Source of the DNA: Streptomyces sp. CC208A
GTDB lineage: Bacteria; Actinomycetota; Actinomycetes; Streptomycetales; Streptomycetaceae
Direction: 5' to 3'
DNA length: 64,000 nt
Assembly (NCBI RefSeq): GCF_030010625.1
Contig: NZ_JASCXN010000007.1
Span: 124,001 to 188,000, forward strand
The notes beneath the pieces were generated by a model that was not told where the DNA came from, searched no databases, and worked only from the letters and a program-made list of their open reading frames with translations. Below, piece after piece: positions 1 through 9,090 of the stretch (the stretch's first letter is position 1; each line of letters opens with the position of its first letter). The translations under genes were made by a program, and so were the position numbers.

Positions 1-490
1 AGCTGATCTGCTCCGCGTTCCCGCCCACCGCGACCGAGCCGTGCTCGTCCACGATGGAGCCGTCGTGCGGCAGCCGGTAGATCTGGTCGCCGGCCGGCTC
101 CTCGCCGACCTCGGCGACGACCAGCTCCACCTCGTACGGCTTCTCGCCCGCGCTGGAGAAGATGGTGCCCAGCGTCTGCGCGTAGACGTTCGCCAGGCCG
201 CGCGCGGTGACGTCGTCCCGGTCGTAGGTGTAGCCGCGCAGATCGGCGTAGCGGACGCCGCCGATCCGCAGGTTCTCGTACTCGTTGTACTTGCCGGCGG
301 CGGCGAAGCCGATCCGGTCATAGATCTCGCTGAACTTGTGCAGGGCGCGGGAGGGGTTCTCACCGACGAAGACGATGCCGTCGGCGTACTGGAGGACCAC
401 GAGGCTGCGGCCCCGCGCGATGCCCTTGCGGGCGTACTCCGCGCGGTCGGCCATGGCCTGCTGGGGGGAGACGTAGAACGGTGTGGACAC
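1..490 (-). CDS. prcA: Proteasome alpha subunit, C-terminus cut by the window edge
   Basis: This is the alpha subunit of the 20S core, which forms the outer rings that gate the chamber and dock the ARC ATPase. The GTG start at 490 gives an N-terminus [22 protein letters not shown], the highly conserved start of actinobacterial PrcA, and a purine-rich AAAGGGACGA lies just upstream. About 163 residues are present, ending within ...[15 protein letters not shown]; the rest lies left of base 1. It follows prcB by 46 bases on the same strand, so the two ring subunits are probably translated from one mRNA. Identification is near certain from the N-terminal region; only the missing C-terminus is unknown. 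Confidence 0.97.
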   Translation of the reverse strand, partial: MSTPFYVSPQQAMADRAEYARKGIARGRSLVVLQYADGIVFVGENPSRALHKFSEIYDRIGFAAAGKYNEYENLRIGGVRYADLRGYTYDRDDVTARGLANVYAQTLGTIFSSAGEKPYEVELVVAEVGEEPAGDQIYRLPHDGSIVDEHGSVAVGGNAEQIS

Positions 491-536
491 CGGCGCTCGT
501 CCCTTTCTTCTGGGCTGTGAGGGGGCGACGTACGGA

Positions 537-1376
537 TCAGAGCAGGGCGGCGCGCGGTCCGTCCGGCTGTTCCAGACGCCGCTCGGTGACCGAACGGGCC
601 AGCTCGGAGGATTCCGCCTCGGAGAGCCTGCGGAAACCCTCGTCGGTGATGACGGTGACGATCGGGAAGATCCGGCGGGCCAGGTCCGGGCCACCGGTCG
701 CCGAGTCGTCGTCCGCCGCGTCGTACAGCGCCTGCACGACCAGCGTGGTCGCCTGCTGCTCGGTCAGGTCCTCGCGGTACAGCTTCTTCATGGAGCCGCG
801 GGCGAAGATCGAACCCGAGCCGGTGGCGGCGTACCCGTGCTCCTCGGAGCGGCCGCCGGTCACGTCGTACGAGAAGATGCGGCCCTTCTCCCGGCTCTCG
901 TCCCAGCCCGCGAAGAGCGGCACCACGGCGAGGCCCTGCATGGCCATGCCGAGATTGCTGCGGATCATGGTGGAGAGACGGTTCGCCTTGCCCTCCAGGG
1001 AGAGGGTGGCGCCCTCGACCTTCTCGAAGTGCTCCAGCTCCAGCTGGAAGAGCTTGACCATCTCGACGGCGAGGCCGGCGGTGCCGGCGATGCCGACGGC
1101 CGAGTACTCGTCGGCCGGGAACACCTTCTCGATGTCCCGCTGCGCGATCATGTTGCCCATGGTGGCCCGCCGGTCACCCGCGAGCACGACGCCCCCCGGG
1201 AACGTCGCGGCCACGATGGTGGTGCCGTGCGGGGCCTCGACGATCCCCTCCGGCAGCTTCCGGTTTCCCGGGAGCAGCTCCGGCGAGTGGTCGGCGAGGA
1301 AGTCCATGAACGAGGAGGAGCCCGGCGTCAGGAAGGCCGCCGGCAGACGCCCGATGCTACGAGGGTTGGCTTCCAC
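537..1376 (-). CDS. prcB: Proteasome beta subunit precursor
   Basis: This is the catalytic beta subunit of the 20S proteasome, an N-terminal threonine peptidase. I chose the GTG at 1376 (N-terminus [18 protein letters not shown]) because GGAAGGAA sits just upstream and this is the conserved family start; an upstream in-frame start would add 14 poorly conserved residues. The product is 279 residues. A propeptide of 51 residues ends at HG|TTIVAA, so the nucleophile after autoprocessing is Thr52. The body ([19 protein letters not shown]..., ...[16 protein letters not shown]...) is typical beta fold. It lies between pup and prcA in the standard arc-dop-pup-prcB-prcA order. Confidence 0.98.
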   Translation of the reverse strand: MEANPRSIGRLPAAFLTPGSSSFMDFLADHSPELLPGNRKLPEGIVEAPHGTTIVAATFPGGVVLAGDRRATMGNMIAQRDIEKVFPADEYSAVGIAGTAGLAVEMVKLFQLELEHFEKVEGATLSLEGKANRLSTMIRSNLGMAMQGLAVVPLFAGWDESREKGRIFSYDVTGGRSEEHGYAATGSGSIFARGSMKKLYREDLTEQQATTLVVQALYDAADDDSATGGPDLARRIFPIVTVITDEGFRRLSEAESSELARSVTERRLEQPDGPRAALL

Positions 1377-1536
1377 GCGATTCCTTCCGGGTGGGTGAGA
1401 AGGGCCCGCCCCTGGCACGCGCGGGCCGATCTTGATTGCTGTGTACGGACCTTACCCGTGCGACGGCCTGTCATCCGTCCCCGGGCCCACGGCTTCTTCC
1501 GGGGCTCCGGGGACGGGAACGACTGGGGGGGTGCGG

Positions 1537-1749
1537 CTACTCGCCGCCCTTCTGCACGAAGGACCTCACGAAGTCCTCCGCGTTCTCCTCGAGCACGTCG
1601 TCGATCTCGTCGAGGACGGAGTCCACGTCGTCGCTCAGCTTCTCCTGGCGTTCCTTGAGGTCGGAGCTCGCCTCCGTGGTGGTCTCCTCGACCTCTTCCG
1701 TGGAACGCGTCGCCTTCTGCTGTCCGCCGCCGGTGTCCTTGGTCGCCAT
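1537..1749 (-). CDS. pup: Prokaryotic ubiquitin-like protein Pup with encoded C-terminal Glu
   Basis: Pup is the small disordered tag attached to lysines of target proteins by PafA. The ATG at 1749 (MATKDTGGGQQKATRSTEE) is preceded by GGGGTGAGGAA, a good ribosome site; a longer reading frame exists but is not needed. The product is 70 residues, acidic and coil-forming in its C-terminal half (LKERQEKLSDDVDSVLDEID), the part that binds ARC. The last codons read Gly-Gly-Glu-stop, so the mature C-terminal glutamate is encoded directly and no glutamine deamidation is required. It sits between dop and prcB on the same strand. Confidence 0.98.
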   Translation of the reverse strand: MATKDTGGGQQKATRSTEEVEETTTEASSDLKERQEKLSDDVDSVLDEIDDVLEENAEDFVRSFVQKGGE

Positions 1750-1940
1750 TTCCTCACCCCGCTCGAATCGGATCGCTCGGACAAGTGCTGTCGGGTCCTG
1801 CAAGATCAGACCCTACAAGCCGGGACTGACATCGGCCCCCGCATTTCCGCAACGTCCGGGCACTGCTTCCATGATTCCCAGGGACCGGGCGTTTCAGGCC
1901 CCCTTCCCGGTCCCGTTTCAGGTCTCGGCCGGGTCCCGGC
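1750..1940. other. dop-pup spacer
   Basis: These 191 bases separate the dop stop from the pup start. I see no open frame worth calling and no strong hairpin. Relatively AT-rich patches around 1790-1880 could hold a promoter that lets pup, prcB and prcA be transcribed apart from dop, but no clear -35/-10 pair stands out. Confidence 0.4.
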
Positions 1941-3452
1941 TCAGTGGCCGGAAAGGACCCTGACGAGTTCCTCCGCCGTGCGGCAGCGGTCCAGGAGGGC
2001 CGCCACGTGGGCCTTGGTGCCGCGCAGGGGCTCCAGGGTGGGGACCCGCTGGAGCGAGTCCCGGCCCGGCAGGTCGAAGATCACCGAGTCCCAGGAGGCG
2101 GCGGCGACGTCGTCGGCGTACTGCTCCAGGCAGCGGCCGCGGAAGTAGGCCCTGGTGTCCTCCGGGGGCGCCGTCTCGGCCCGCTCCACCTCGGACTCGT
2201 CCAGGAGCCGCTTCATCCGCCCGCGGCTCACCAGGCGGTTGTACAGGCCCTTCTCGGGCCGTACGTCCGCGTACTGGAGGTCGACCAGGTGCAGCCGGGC
2301 CGCGTCCCAGTCCAGGCCGTCACGGCGCCGGTAGCCCTCCATGAGCTCCCGCTTGGCGATCCAGTCCAGCTCGCCGGCGAGGCTCATCGGGTCGTTCTCC
2401 AGCCGGCCGAGCACGTCCTCCCAGCGGGACAGGACGTCCTTGGTCTGCTCGTCGGCGTCCGTCCCGTACCGCTCGTCCACGTACTTCCTGGCCAGCTCGA
2501 AGTACTCCATCTGGAGTTGCACCGCGGTGAGTGTCCGGCCGCTGCGCAGCGTGATCAGGTACTGGAGCGAGGGGTCGTGCGAGACGTGGTGGAGGGTGCG
2601 GACGGGCTGGTCGACGGCGAGGTCGACGGTGATGAAGCCGTCCTCGATCATGGAGAGGACGAGGGCGGTGGTGCCCAGCTTGAGGTAGGTGGAGATCTCG
2701 GAGAGGTTGGCGTCCCCGATGATCACGTGCAGCCTGCGGTACTTCTCGGCGTCGGCGTGCGGCTCGTCGCGGGTGTTGATGATGGGCCGCTTGAGCGTGG
2801 TCTCCAGGCCGACCTCGACCTCGAAGTAGTCGGCGCGCTGGCTGATCTGGAAGCCGTTCTCCCGGCCGTCCTGGCCGATGCCGACCCGGCCGGCGCCGGT
2901 GACGACCTGGCGGGAGACGAAGAAGGGCGTCAGGTGGCGCACGATGTCCGAGAAGGGGGTCTCCCGCTTCATCAGGTAGTTCTCGTGCGTGCCGTAGGAG
3001 GCGCCCTTGTTGTCGGTGTTGTTCTTGTAGAGGTGGATGGGCTGGGCGCCGGGGAGCTGGGCGGCGCGCTCGGCGGCCTCGGCCATGATCCGCTCGCCGG
3101 CCTTGTCCCAGAGGACGGCGTCGCGCGGGTTGGTGACCTCGGGGGCGCTGTACTCGGGGTGGGCGTGGTCCACATAGAGCCGGGCGCCGTTGGTGAGGAT
3201 CACGTTGGCCAGGCCGATGTCCTCGTCGGTGAGCTGGCTGGAGTCGGCGGCCTCGCGGGCGAGGTCGAAGCCGCGGGCGTCCCGCAGCGGGTTCTCCTCC
3301 TCGAAGTCCCAGCGGGCGCGGCGCGCCCGGTGCATCGCCGCGGCGTAGGCGTTGACGATCTGGGACGAGGTGAGCATGGCATTGGCGTTCGGGTGTCCGG
3401 GAACGGAGATCCCGTACTCCGTCTCGATGCCCATTACTCGCCGTACGGTCAT
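1941..3452 (-). CDS. dop: Depupylase / Pup deamidase Dop
   Basis: Dop hydrolyses the isopeptide bond between Pup and substrates, recycling Pup, and in many species also deamidates Pup-Gln. The 503-residue product has the glutamine-synthetase-like fold of the Dop/PafA family: the nucleotide and Mg2+ motif MGIETEYG at residues 7-14, an extended loop at about 43-75, and [12 protein letters not shown], whose Asp95 corresponds to the catalytic aspartate of the family. The conserved sequence [18 protein letters not shown] and the C-terminal small domain are present, so it looks intact. Because Pup here ends in Glu, depupylation should be its main role. The GTP/ATP-grasp-like ligase partner pafA is not in this window. 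Confidence 0.96.
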   Translation of the reverse strand: MTVRRVMGIETEYGISVPGHPNANAMLTSSQIVNAYAAAMHRARRARWDFEEENPLRDARGFDLAREAADSSQLTDEDIGLANVILTNGARLYVDHAHPEYSAPEVTNPRDAVLWDKAGERIMAEAAERAAQLPGAQPIHLYKNNTDNKGASYGTHENYLMKRETPFSDIVRHLTPFFVSRQVVTGAGRVGIGQDGRENGFQISQRADYFEVEVGLETTLKRPIINTRDEPHADAEKYRRLHVIIGDANLSEISTYLKLGTTALVLSMIEDGFITVDLAVDQPVRTLHHVSHDPSLQYLITLRSGRTLTAVQLQMEYFELARKYVDERYGTDADEQTKDVLSRWEDVLGRLENDPMSLAGELDWIAKRELMEGYRRRDGLDWDAARLHLVDLQYADVRPEKGLYNRLVSRGRMKRLLDESEVERAETAPPEDTRAYFRGRCLEQYADDVAAASWDSVIFDLPGRDSLQRVPTLEPLRGTKAHVAALLDRCRTAEELVRVLSGH

Positions 3453-3586
3453 GCGGCCCTCCTTGCCCGGCGGCGCTCAGTGCGCGACTCGGCGGTACCG
3501 AAGAGCCTAGGACGGCTCCGCGCTGGTGGGGAGATCACTTACGGTATTTCCCGGCGTGGCCGGAAGTTTTTCCTGGGTGAATGCGA

Positions 3587-3623
3587 CGGCTGCGGATGCC
3601 CGGTTTCCGGACATCCGCAGCCG
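3587..3623. terminator. Hairpin downstream of arc
   Basis: A perfect 12-bp inverted repeat, CGGCTGCGGATG at 3587-3598 and its complement at 3612-3623, lies just past the arc stop. There is no T-run on the minus strand, so it may act as a weak or factor-assisted terminator, or as an mRNA-stabilising stem between arc and dop. Confidence 0.55.
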
Positions 3624-3633
3624 GTGTGCGCTT

Positions 3634-5400
3634 TTACAGGTACTGACCGGTGTTGGCCACCGTGTCGATGGAGCGTCCGGTGTCCGCGCCCTGCTTTCCG
3701 GTGACGAGGGTGCGGATGAAGACGATCCGCTCGCCCTTCTTTCCGGAGATCCGGGCCCAGTCGTCCGGGTTTGTGGTGTTCGGCAGGTCCTCGTTCTCCT
3801 TGAACTCGTCCACGCAGGCCTGGAGGAGGTGGGAGACGCGGATGCCCTTCTGGTTGTGGTCGAGGAATGCCTTGATGGCCATCTTCTTGGCCCGGTCGAC
3901 GATGTTCTGGATCATCGCGCCGGAGTTGAAGTCCTTGAAGTAGAGGACTTCCTTGTCACCGTTGGCGTACGTGACTTCGAGGAAGCGGTTCTCCTCGGAC
4001 TCGGCGTACATCTGCTCGACGACGGACTGGATCATTCCCTGGGCGGCGGCGGCCTTGGAGCCGCTGTGCTCGGAGACGTCGTCCGGGTGGAGCGGAAGGT
4101 TGGCGGTGAGGTACTTCGCGAAGATGTCCTTCGCGGCCTCGGCGTCCGGGCGCTCGATCTTGATCTTGACGTCGAGCCGGCCGGGCCTCAGGATCGCGGG
4201 GTCGATCATGTCCTCGCGGTTGGAGGCGCCGATCACGATCACGTTCTCCAGGCCCTCGACGCCGTCGATCTCGGCGAGCAGCTGGGGGACGATGGTGTTC
4301 TCCACGTCCGAGCTGACGCCGGATCCGCGGGTGCGGAAGAGCGACTCCATCTCGTCGAAGAAGACGATGACGGGGGTGCCTTCGCTCGCCTTCTCGCGGG
4401 CCCGCTGGAAGACCAGGCGGATGTGCCGCTCGGTCTCGCCCACGTACTTGTTGAGGAGTTCGGGGCCCTTGATGTTGAGGAAGTAGGACTTCCCCGCGGG
4501 CCGGCCGGTGACCTCGGCGACCTTCTTGGCCAGGGAGTTGGCGACGGCCTTGGCGATGAGCGTCTTGCCGCAGCCGGGCGGCCCGTAGAGCAGGATGCCC
4601 TTGGGCGGCCGCAGTTCGTGCTCCTTGAACAGGTCGGGGTAGAGGTACGGGAGCTCGACCGCGTCGCGGATCAGCTCGATCTGGTTGCCCAGACCGCCGA
4701 TCTTGTCGTAGTCGACGTCCGGGACCTCTTCGAGGACGAGCTCCTCGACCTCGCTCTTCGGGACGACCTCGTAGACGTAGCCGGACCTGGGGTCGAAGAG
4801 CAGGGCGTCGCCGGGGCGGATGGTGACGTCCAGCAGAGGCTCGGCGAGCCTCACCACCCGCTCCTCGTCGGTGTGCCCGATCACCAGGGCGCGCTCGCCG
4901 TCCTCCAGGATCTCCTTGAGGGTGACGATGTCCCCGGAACGCTCGAACTCCATGGCCTCGACCACGTTGAGCGCCTCGTTGAGCATGACTTCCTGGCCGC
5001 GCCGGAGCTCTTCGAGCTCGACGCTGGGGCTCACGTTCACCCGGAGCTTGCGGCCCCCGGTGATGATGTCGCACGTGCCGTCCTCGTTCGCCTGCAGGAA
5101 GACACCGAAGCCGGCCGGCGGCTGCGCGAGCCGGTCGACCTCCTCCTTGAGGGCCACGATCTGGTCGCGCGCCTCACGGAGCGTGTTCGCCAGCCTTTCG
5201 TTCTGCGCGGACACGCCGGCCAGGTTGGTCTGCAGCTCGACGATCCGCTCTTCGAGAATCCTCGTGTGTCGCGGAGAGTCGGCGAGCTTGCGGCGCAGGA
5301 CGGCGATTTCCTGCTCGAGATAGGCAACCTGGCCGGCAGGGTCTTCAGACCCCCGCCCCGGCCGGATGCCGCGGTTGATGTCGTCGTCGTGGGCTGCCAC
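3634..5400 (-). CDS. arc: Proteasome-associated AAA+ ATPase ARC/Mpa
   Basis: ARC is a hexameric AAA+ unfoldase that recognises Pup on substrates and feeds them into the 20S core. The GTG at 5400 ([16 protein letters not shown]) is chosen because GGAGGTGAGG ends a few bases upstream, whereas the earlier TTG overlaps that ribosome site. In 588 residues I see a coiled coil at about 22-95 (Pup-binding), two OB-type beta domains, Walker A GPPGCGKT at 273-280 and Walker B VIVFFDE with Asp349/Glu350. The protein ends in QYL, the tail that docks into the alpha ring. It is the first gene of the arc-dop-pup-prcB-prcA locus. Confidence 0.97.
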   Translation of the reverse strand: MAAHDDDINRGIRPGRGSEDPAGQVAYLEQEIAVLRRKLADSPRHTRILEERIVELQTNLAGVSAQNERLANTLREARDQIVALKEEVDRLAQPPAGFGVFLQANEDGTCDIITGGRKLRVNVSPSVELEELRRGQEVMLNEALNVVEAMEFERSGDIVTLKEILEDGERALVIGHTDEERVVRLAEPLLDVTIRPGDALLFDPRSGYVYEVVPKSEVEELVLEEVPDVDYDKIGGLGNQIELIRDAVELPYLYPDLFKEHELRPPKGILLYGPPGCGKTLIAKAVANSLAKKVAEVTGRPAGKSYFLNIKGPELLNKYVGETERHIRLVFQRAREKASEGTPVIVFFDEMESLFRTRGSGVSSDVENTIVPQLLAEIDGVEGLENVIVIGASNREDMIDPAILRPGRLDVKIKIERPDAEAAKDIFAKYLTANLPLHPDDVSEHSGSKAAAAQGMIQSVVEQMYAESEENRFLEVTYANGDKEVLYFKDFNSGAMIQNIVDRAKKMAIKAFLDHNQKGIRVSHLLQACVDEFKENEDLPNTTNPDDWARISGKKGERIVFIRTLVTGKQGADTGRSIDTVANTGQYL

Positions 5401-5639
5401 GGTCCTCACCTCCTCCAAGGGGAGCTGGACGCATCCTGACCCTACCTGCGTGGGTGATGATTGAAACCCCTAGATCAAAAAGACTCCGGGGCGTGTCCGA
5501 TCTTCACCCTTGCGCTTCCCCTCTCGCCAGGGGAATACCCACCCTTCACGCTCCGAAAGCGGGCAGTTGTATCGTCGTTACCGGTCAACACCCGTCGGTG
5601 GCGGCCCCAATTGTCCGCGGAGCAGAAACGGCAGAAGAG
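5401..5639. promoter_or_regulatory. Divergent arc / ferredoxin promoter region
   Basis: This 239-base spacer separates the divergently transcribed arc and the ferredoxin gene and must hold both promoters. It contains a locally AT-rich stretch near 5458-5485 (TTGAAACCCCTAGATC) unlike the surrounding GC-rich sequence. I cannot assign a specific sigma factor site. Confidence 0.45.
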
Positions 5640-5951
5640 ATGAGCGTGCAGCACGAGGCGCCGGCCGCCGGGGCCGAGGAGGCCCTGGAGGTCTGGATCG
5701 ACCAGGACCTGTGCACCGGGGACGGGATCTGCGCGCAGTACGCTCCCGAGGTCTTCGAACTGGACATCGACGGGCTCGCGTATGTGAAGAGCGCGGACGA
5801 CGAGCTGCTCCAGGAGGCCGGGGCGACGACCCCGGTGCCGCTGCCGCTGCTCCAGGACGTGGTGGACTCGGCGAAGGAGTGCCCGGGCGACTGCATCCAC
5901 GTGCGGCGGGTCCGGGACGGCGTGGAGGTGTACGGCCCCGACGCGGAGTGA
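5640..5951 (+). CDS. Small P450-type ferredoxin
   Basis: A 103-residue soluble ferredoxin starting at ATG 5640 (MSVQHEAPAAGAEE). Cluster ligands are Cys25 and Cys31 (DLCTGDGICAQYAPEVFEL) and Cys81 in ECPGDC, with an additional Cys85. This spacing fits the single-cluster [3Fe-4S]/[4Fe-4S] ferredoxins that pass electrons to cytochromes P450 and other oxygenases. No redox partner is adjacent: arc is divergent, and the gene downstream is convergent with only 4 bases between stop codons. The partner is therefore unknown. Family assignment is firm, physiological role is not. Confidence 0.88.
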   Translation: MSVQHEAPAAGAEEALEVWIDQDLCTGDGICAQYAPEVFELDIDGLAYVKSADDELLQEAGATTPVPLPLLQDVVDSAKECPGDCIHVRRVRDGVEVYGPDAE

Positions 5952-5955
5952 CGCG

Positions 5956-6546
5956 TCAGGCGCCCCGCGCGGCCGCGCCCGTGGAGCGGACGAAGGCGCC
6001 GCCGGTCCACTCCCAGGTGACCTGCTCCTTCTCGTCGGGGCAGCAGCTGGGGACGTCGGGGGACGAGTAGCCGAGCAGGGTGGCGCGGACGGCGCCGTCA
6101 CGGATCGCCAGACCGGTGACGCTGCGCTGCTCGCGCGGGTCGACGAGGGTGGCCACCACGCGCGCGGAGGCGGTGTCGCCGCGGCCGTGGGTGAGGACGT
6201 ACAGGCCGGCGGGCGGGGTTCCGGATCCGGCTTCGCAGTGTACGACCGCAATCGTCTCGGGCTTCCCGTCGCCGTCCAGGTCACCGGTGGCGCGCTGGGC
6301 GATCCGGTGGGGCGCTCCCCCGCATGGGATCGGGTAGTCGGCCGTTCCGGCGTCGGGTGCGGCGGCGGGGCCGGGGGCCGCGGGGGCGGAGGCGGCGGTC
6401 GCGGAGCCGGCTTCGGCGGTGCGGGGCGTCAGGGCTCCGGCGAGGGCGACGACCGCGGCGGTCGCGGTGGCGGTGGCCAGCCAGTGCAGCGGCCGGGCGT
6501 GGGTGTGTGCGAGGTCCACGGGGTCCGGGGCGGCGGAGGGCTGCAC
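5956..6546 (-). CDS. Exported or membrane-anchored protein with a DxDGDG motif
   Basis: Unrecognised as a named family. I chose the GTG at 6546 (VQPSAAPDPVDLA) because AGGAG lies nine bases upstream; the longer frame from 6600 has no such site. Of 196 residues, about 21-46 form one hydrophobic segment (HWLATATATAAVVALAGAL) that is a signal peptide or anchor, followed by an Ala/Pro linker. The outer domain has DLDGDGKPE at 88-96, a calcium-loop or FG-GAP-like signature, and several cysteines including a CC pair (PSCCPDE). A secreted, possibly metal-binding beta-rich domain is likely. It is convergent with the ferredoxin gene. Confidence 0.7.
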   Translation of the reverse strand: MQPSAAPDPVDLAHTHARPLHWLATATATAAVVALAGALTPRTAEAGSATAASAPAAPGPAAAPDAGTADYPIPCGGAPHRIAQRATGDLDGDGKPETIAVVHCEAGSGTPPAGLYVLTHGRGDTASARVVATLVDPREQRSVTGLAIRDGAVRATLLGYSSPDVPSCCPDEKEQVTWEWTGGAFVRSTGAAARGA

Positions 6547-6650
6547 GCGAGACGTCTCCTGTGAGGGTCGTGCCGAGGGGTTGCGGGCATCGTGCCACAC
6601 GTCACAGGGCGGCGGAACAGCCGGGGTGGTCGGACAGGGGTGCCGAACGC

Positions 6651-6707
6651 GGCGACGCCGCCGCCCGGTTCCCCGCGTGGCGGGGTGGAAGGGGCGGCGG
6701 CGTCGCC
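6651..6707. terminator. Hairpin downstream of trmI
   Basis: A perfect 16-bp inverted repeat (GGCGACGCCGCCGCCC at 6651-6666 and its complement at 6692-6707) with a nested smaller stem in the loop follows the trmI stop on the minus strand. It is a strong structural terminator candidate without a clear T-run. Confidence 0.65.
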
Positions 6708-6724
6708 GTGTCGCTGTCGGTGTG

Positions 6725-7612
6725 TCAGCCCTTGTTGGGGCCTTCGTAGTCCTCGCCGTACGCGCCCTTGGCGGGGCGGCGGCGGCGCATCGGGGGCTCG
6801 ACGCCGTCCGCGAGGCGGCGGGCGGTGACGAGGAAGCCGGTGTGGCCGATCATGCGGTGATCGGGGCGGACGGCCAGGCCCTCGACGTGCCAGTTGCGGA
6901 TCATGGACTCCCAGGGCTGCGGCTCGGCGTAGCAGCCGATCTCGCGGATGGACTCCACGGTGCGGGCGAGCTGGGTGGTGGTGGCCACGTAGCAGCAGAG
7001 GATGCCGCCGGGGACGAGGGCCTTGGAGACGGCCTCCAGGCACTCCCACGGGGCGAGCATGTCGAGGATGACCCGGTCGACGTCGGTGTCGGTCAGGTTG
7101 TCCTGGAGGTCGCCGACGGTCAGCTGCCACGCCGGGTGGGGGCCGCCGAAGTAGCGCTCGACGTTGCCCTTCGCGATCTCGGCGAAGTCCTCGCGGCGCT
7201 CGTAGGAGTGCAGCATGCCGCTGTCGCCGATGGCGCGGAGCAGGAAGCTGCTGAGCGAGCCGGAACCCACACCGGCCTCCACGACGCGTGCGCCGGGGAA
7301 GATGTCGGCGAAGGCGAGGATCTGTCCCGCGTCCTTCGGGTAGACCACGGCGGCGCCGCGGGGCATGGACAGGACGTAGTCGGGGAGCAGGGGGCGCAGC
7401 GCGAGGTAGGCGACGTTTCCGGTGGTGCGGACAACGCTGCCCTCGGGAGCGCCGATCAGCTCGTCGTGGGGGAAGGAACCCTTGTGGGTGTGGAAGTTCT
7501 TTCCCTCTTCGAGCGTGAACGTGTAGTGGCGGCCCTTGGGGTCGGTCAGCTGAACCTGGTCCCCGACCTTGAAGGGCCCGCGTCGGCGGGCGGCACCGGT
7601 CGGTTCGGACAT
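6725..7612 (-). CDS. trmI: tRNA (adenine-58-N1)-methyltransferase TrmI
   Basis: A SAM-dependent methyltransferase that makes m1A58 in the T-loop of tRNA. The 295-residue protein has an N-terminal beta domain (FKVGDQVQLTDPKGRHYTFTLEEG), the family signature around THKGSFPHDELIG, and the SAM loop VVEAGVGSGSL near 111-120 with the acidic motif II further on. ...VDRVILDMLAPWECLEAV... corresponds to the catalytic Asp region. In actinobacteria trmI commonly sits close to arc and the proteasome genes, as here, although no functional link is proven. The C-terminal tail (RRRRPAKGAYGEDYEGPNKG) is basic and probably contacts tRNA. Confidence 0.93.
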   Translation of the reverse strand: MSEPTGAARRRGPFKVGDQVQLTDPKGRHYTFTLEEGKNFHTHKGSFPHDELIGAPEGSVVRTTGNVAYLALRPLLPDYVLSMPRGAAVVYPKDAGQILAFADIFPGARVVEAGVGSGSLSSFLLRAIGDSGMLHSYERREDFAEIAKGNVERYFGGPHPAWQLTVGDLQDNLTDTDVDRVILDMLAPWECLEAVSKALVPGGILCCYVATTTQLARTVESIREIGCYAEPQPWESMIRNWHVEGLAVRPDHRMIGHTGFLVTARRLADGVEPPMRRRRPAKGAYGEDYEGPNKG

Positions 7613-7750
7613 GTGAGCACCTTATCAAGGGCGTCCTCCCCTCCCGCGCGCTCCAGCCGGCGCCGACGGTCGACCGTGCTCGGCCGCTCGTCCCTCGCGG
7701 CCTGCGCGCGCTCTCCCTTTCGGTGCCGGCGCGCTCCTTCGGCTCGGAAG

Positions 7751-7782
7751 CCGGTGTACCGGTGTACCGGTGTACCGGTGTC
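7751..7782. repeat. 8-bp tandem repeat, four copies
   Basis: CCGGTGTA occurs three times in a row from 7751, followed by CCGGTGTC at 7775-7782. The array ends exactly at the stop codon of the M50 protease gene. It looks like slippage-type expansion in the spacer before trmI. Confidence 0.85.
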
Positions 7783-8971
7783 ACGAAGAGGGTCGTGCCA
7801 TGGCCTTCACGAAGGCGCGTTCGACGTCGGTGGTGGAGAGGACTCCGTAGATCTCGCCCGTCCCCTCGACGACGAGGTACTCGGTGGCGGGGGTGGCCCG
7901 GAGGTGGTCGAGGAGGGGCTGGCCGGTGAGCTCGGCGGGGACGCGCATACCGGGGCCGAGGTCCTGGGTGAGGGCGGAGACGGCGACCCAGGGGCGGCGG
8001 TGCTGGGGCACGGCGGCGATGGCGGCCTCGCGGACGATGCCGGTGGGGTCTCCGGTGCCGTCGACGACGACGAGGGCGCGGGCGCCGGCCTCGTTGGCGC
8101 GGCGGAGGGCCTCGGAGAGGGGGGTGTCGGGTCCGACGGGGATGGCACGGCGGGTGAGGGCGCGGGCGCGGAGCTCGGGGAGGTGCTCGCGGAGGCGGGC
8201 CATGCGGAGGCTGTTGCCGGCGCCGGTCCAGATGATGGCGGCCAGGATGGCGGCGAGGAGGGCGTCGGTGACGGTGGTGAAGCCGTCGATGTCGGCGGTG
8301 GAGTTGCCGAGCCAGCCGGTGCGGGTGAGGAGGGGGAGGCCGATGAGGACGGTGACGGCGAGCGCGCGGCCGACCCAGGCGGCGGCGATGGTGCCGCTCA
8401 TGGGCTTGCCGGTGATCTTCCAGACGACGGCACGGAGCATCCGGCCGCCGTCGAGGGGGAGGCCGGGGAGCAGGTTGAAGACCGCGACGATGAGGTTGGA
8501 GATCATCAGGCCGGCGAGGAGGACGCCGGGCACGGTGCCGGGTTCGACGGCCTGCATGGCGAGGTGGAAGAGGCCGGCGAGGGCGAGGGAGAGGAGGGGG
8601 CCGACGAAGGCGAGGACGAACTCGCGGCCGGGGGTCTCGGACTCCTTCTCGATCTCGGAGACGCCGCCGAAGAACTGGAGCTGGATGCGCCGCACGGGGA
8701 GTTTGAAGCGGAGGGCGGCGAGGGTGTGGGCGAGTTCGTGGACGAGGACGGAGGCGTAGAAGGCGACGGCGAAGAAGAGGGAGACGAGGTAGCGGGCGGC
8801 GCCGAGCTCGGGCAGGACCCGCTCGATCTGGTCGCCGAAGACCCAGGTGATGAGGGCGGCGACGAGGAACCAGCTGGGGGCGACGTAGACGGGCACGCCG
8901 AAGGGCCGGCCCATGAGGATCCCGCCGCCGGGTTCCTCGGTCCGCTGCGGCTTGGGCTCGTCCTGGTTCAC
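7781..8971 (-). CDS. M50 site-2-type intramembrane metalloprotease with CBS domains
   Basis: A polytopic zinc protease that cuts substrates within the membrane, usually in regulated proteolysis. The 396-residue protein has HELAH at residues 78-82 in a transmembrane helix, with His78/Glu79/His82 forming the zinc site, and NLLPGLPLDGG at 166-176 supplying the third ligand Asp174. Hydrophobic segments are at about 28-45, 61-88, 117-140, 150-170 and 195-250. Residues from about 285 form a cytosolic tandem CBS region that may sense adenine nucleotides, as in the SpoIVFB-like subgroup. No anti-sigma factor substrate is adjacent. It is divergent from the RecB-like nuclease. Confidence 0.93.
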   Translation of the reverse strand: MNQDEPKPQRTEEPGGGILMGRPFGVPVYVAPSWFLVAALITWVFGDQIERVLPELGAARYLVSLFFAVAFYASVLVHELAHTLAALRFKLPVRRIQLQFFGGVSEIEKESETPGREFVLAFVGPLLSLALAGLFHLAMQAVEPGTVPGVLLAGLMISNLIVAVFNLLPGLPLDGGRMLRAVVWKITGKPMSGTIAAAWVGRALAVTVLIGLPLLTRTGWLGNSTADIDGFTTVTDALLAAILAAIIWTGAGNSLRMARLREHLPELRARALTRRAIPVGPDTPLSEALRRANEAGARALVVVDGTGDPTGIVREAAIAAVPQHRRPWVAVSALTQDLGPGMRVPAELTGQPLLDHLRATPATEYLVVEGTGEIYGVLSTTDVERAFVKAMARPSS

Positions 8972-9090
8972 GGGTTCCTCTCGTCGCCGGGGCGACCGCG
9001 CCGTGCGTCACGGGTCGATCATGCTGCGCGACGGGTCATGTCTCGATGGTATGCGGCTCGGTGTCGGTGGCGGGTCGTAGGGTCTGTGTC

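Noticed and set aside
6429..9011. 860-residue minus-strand frame over trmI and the M50 gene
   Set aside because: It is an out-of-frame Arg/Pro/His-rich reading of real genes, with no family motifs and no supporting ribosome site.
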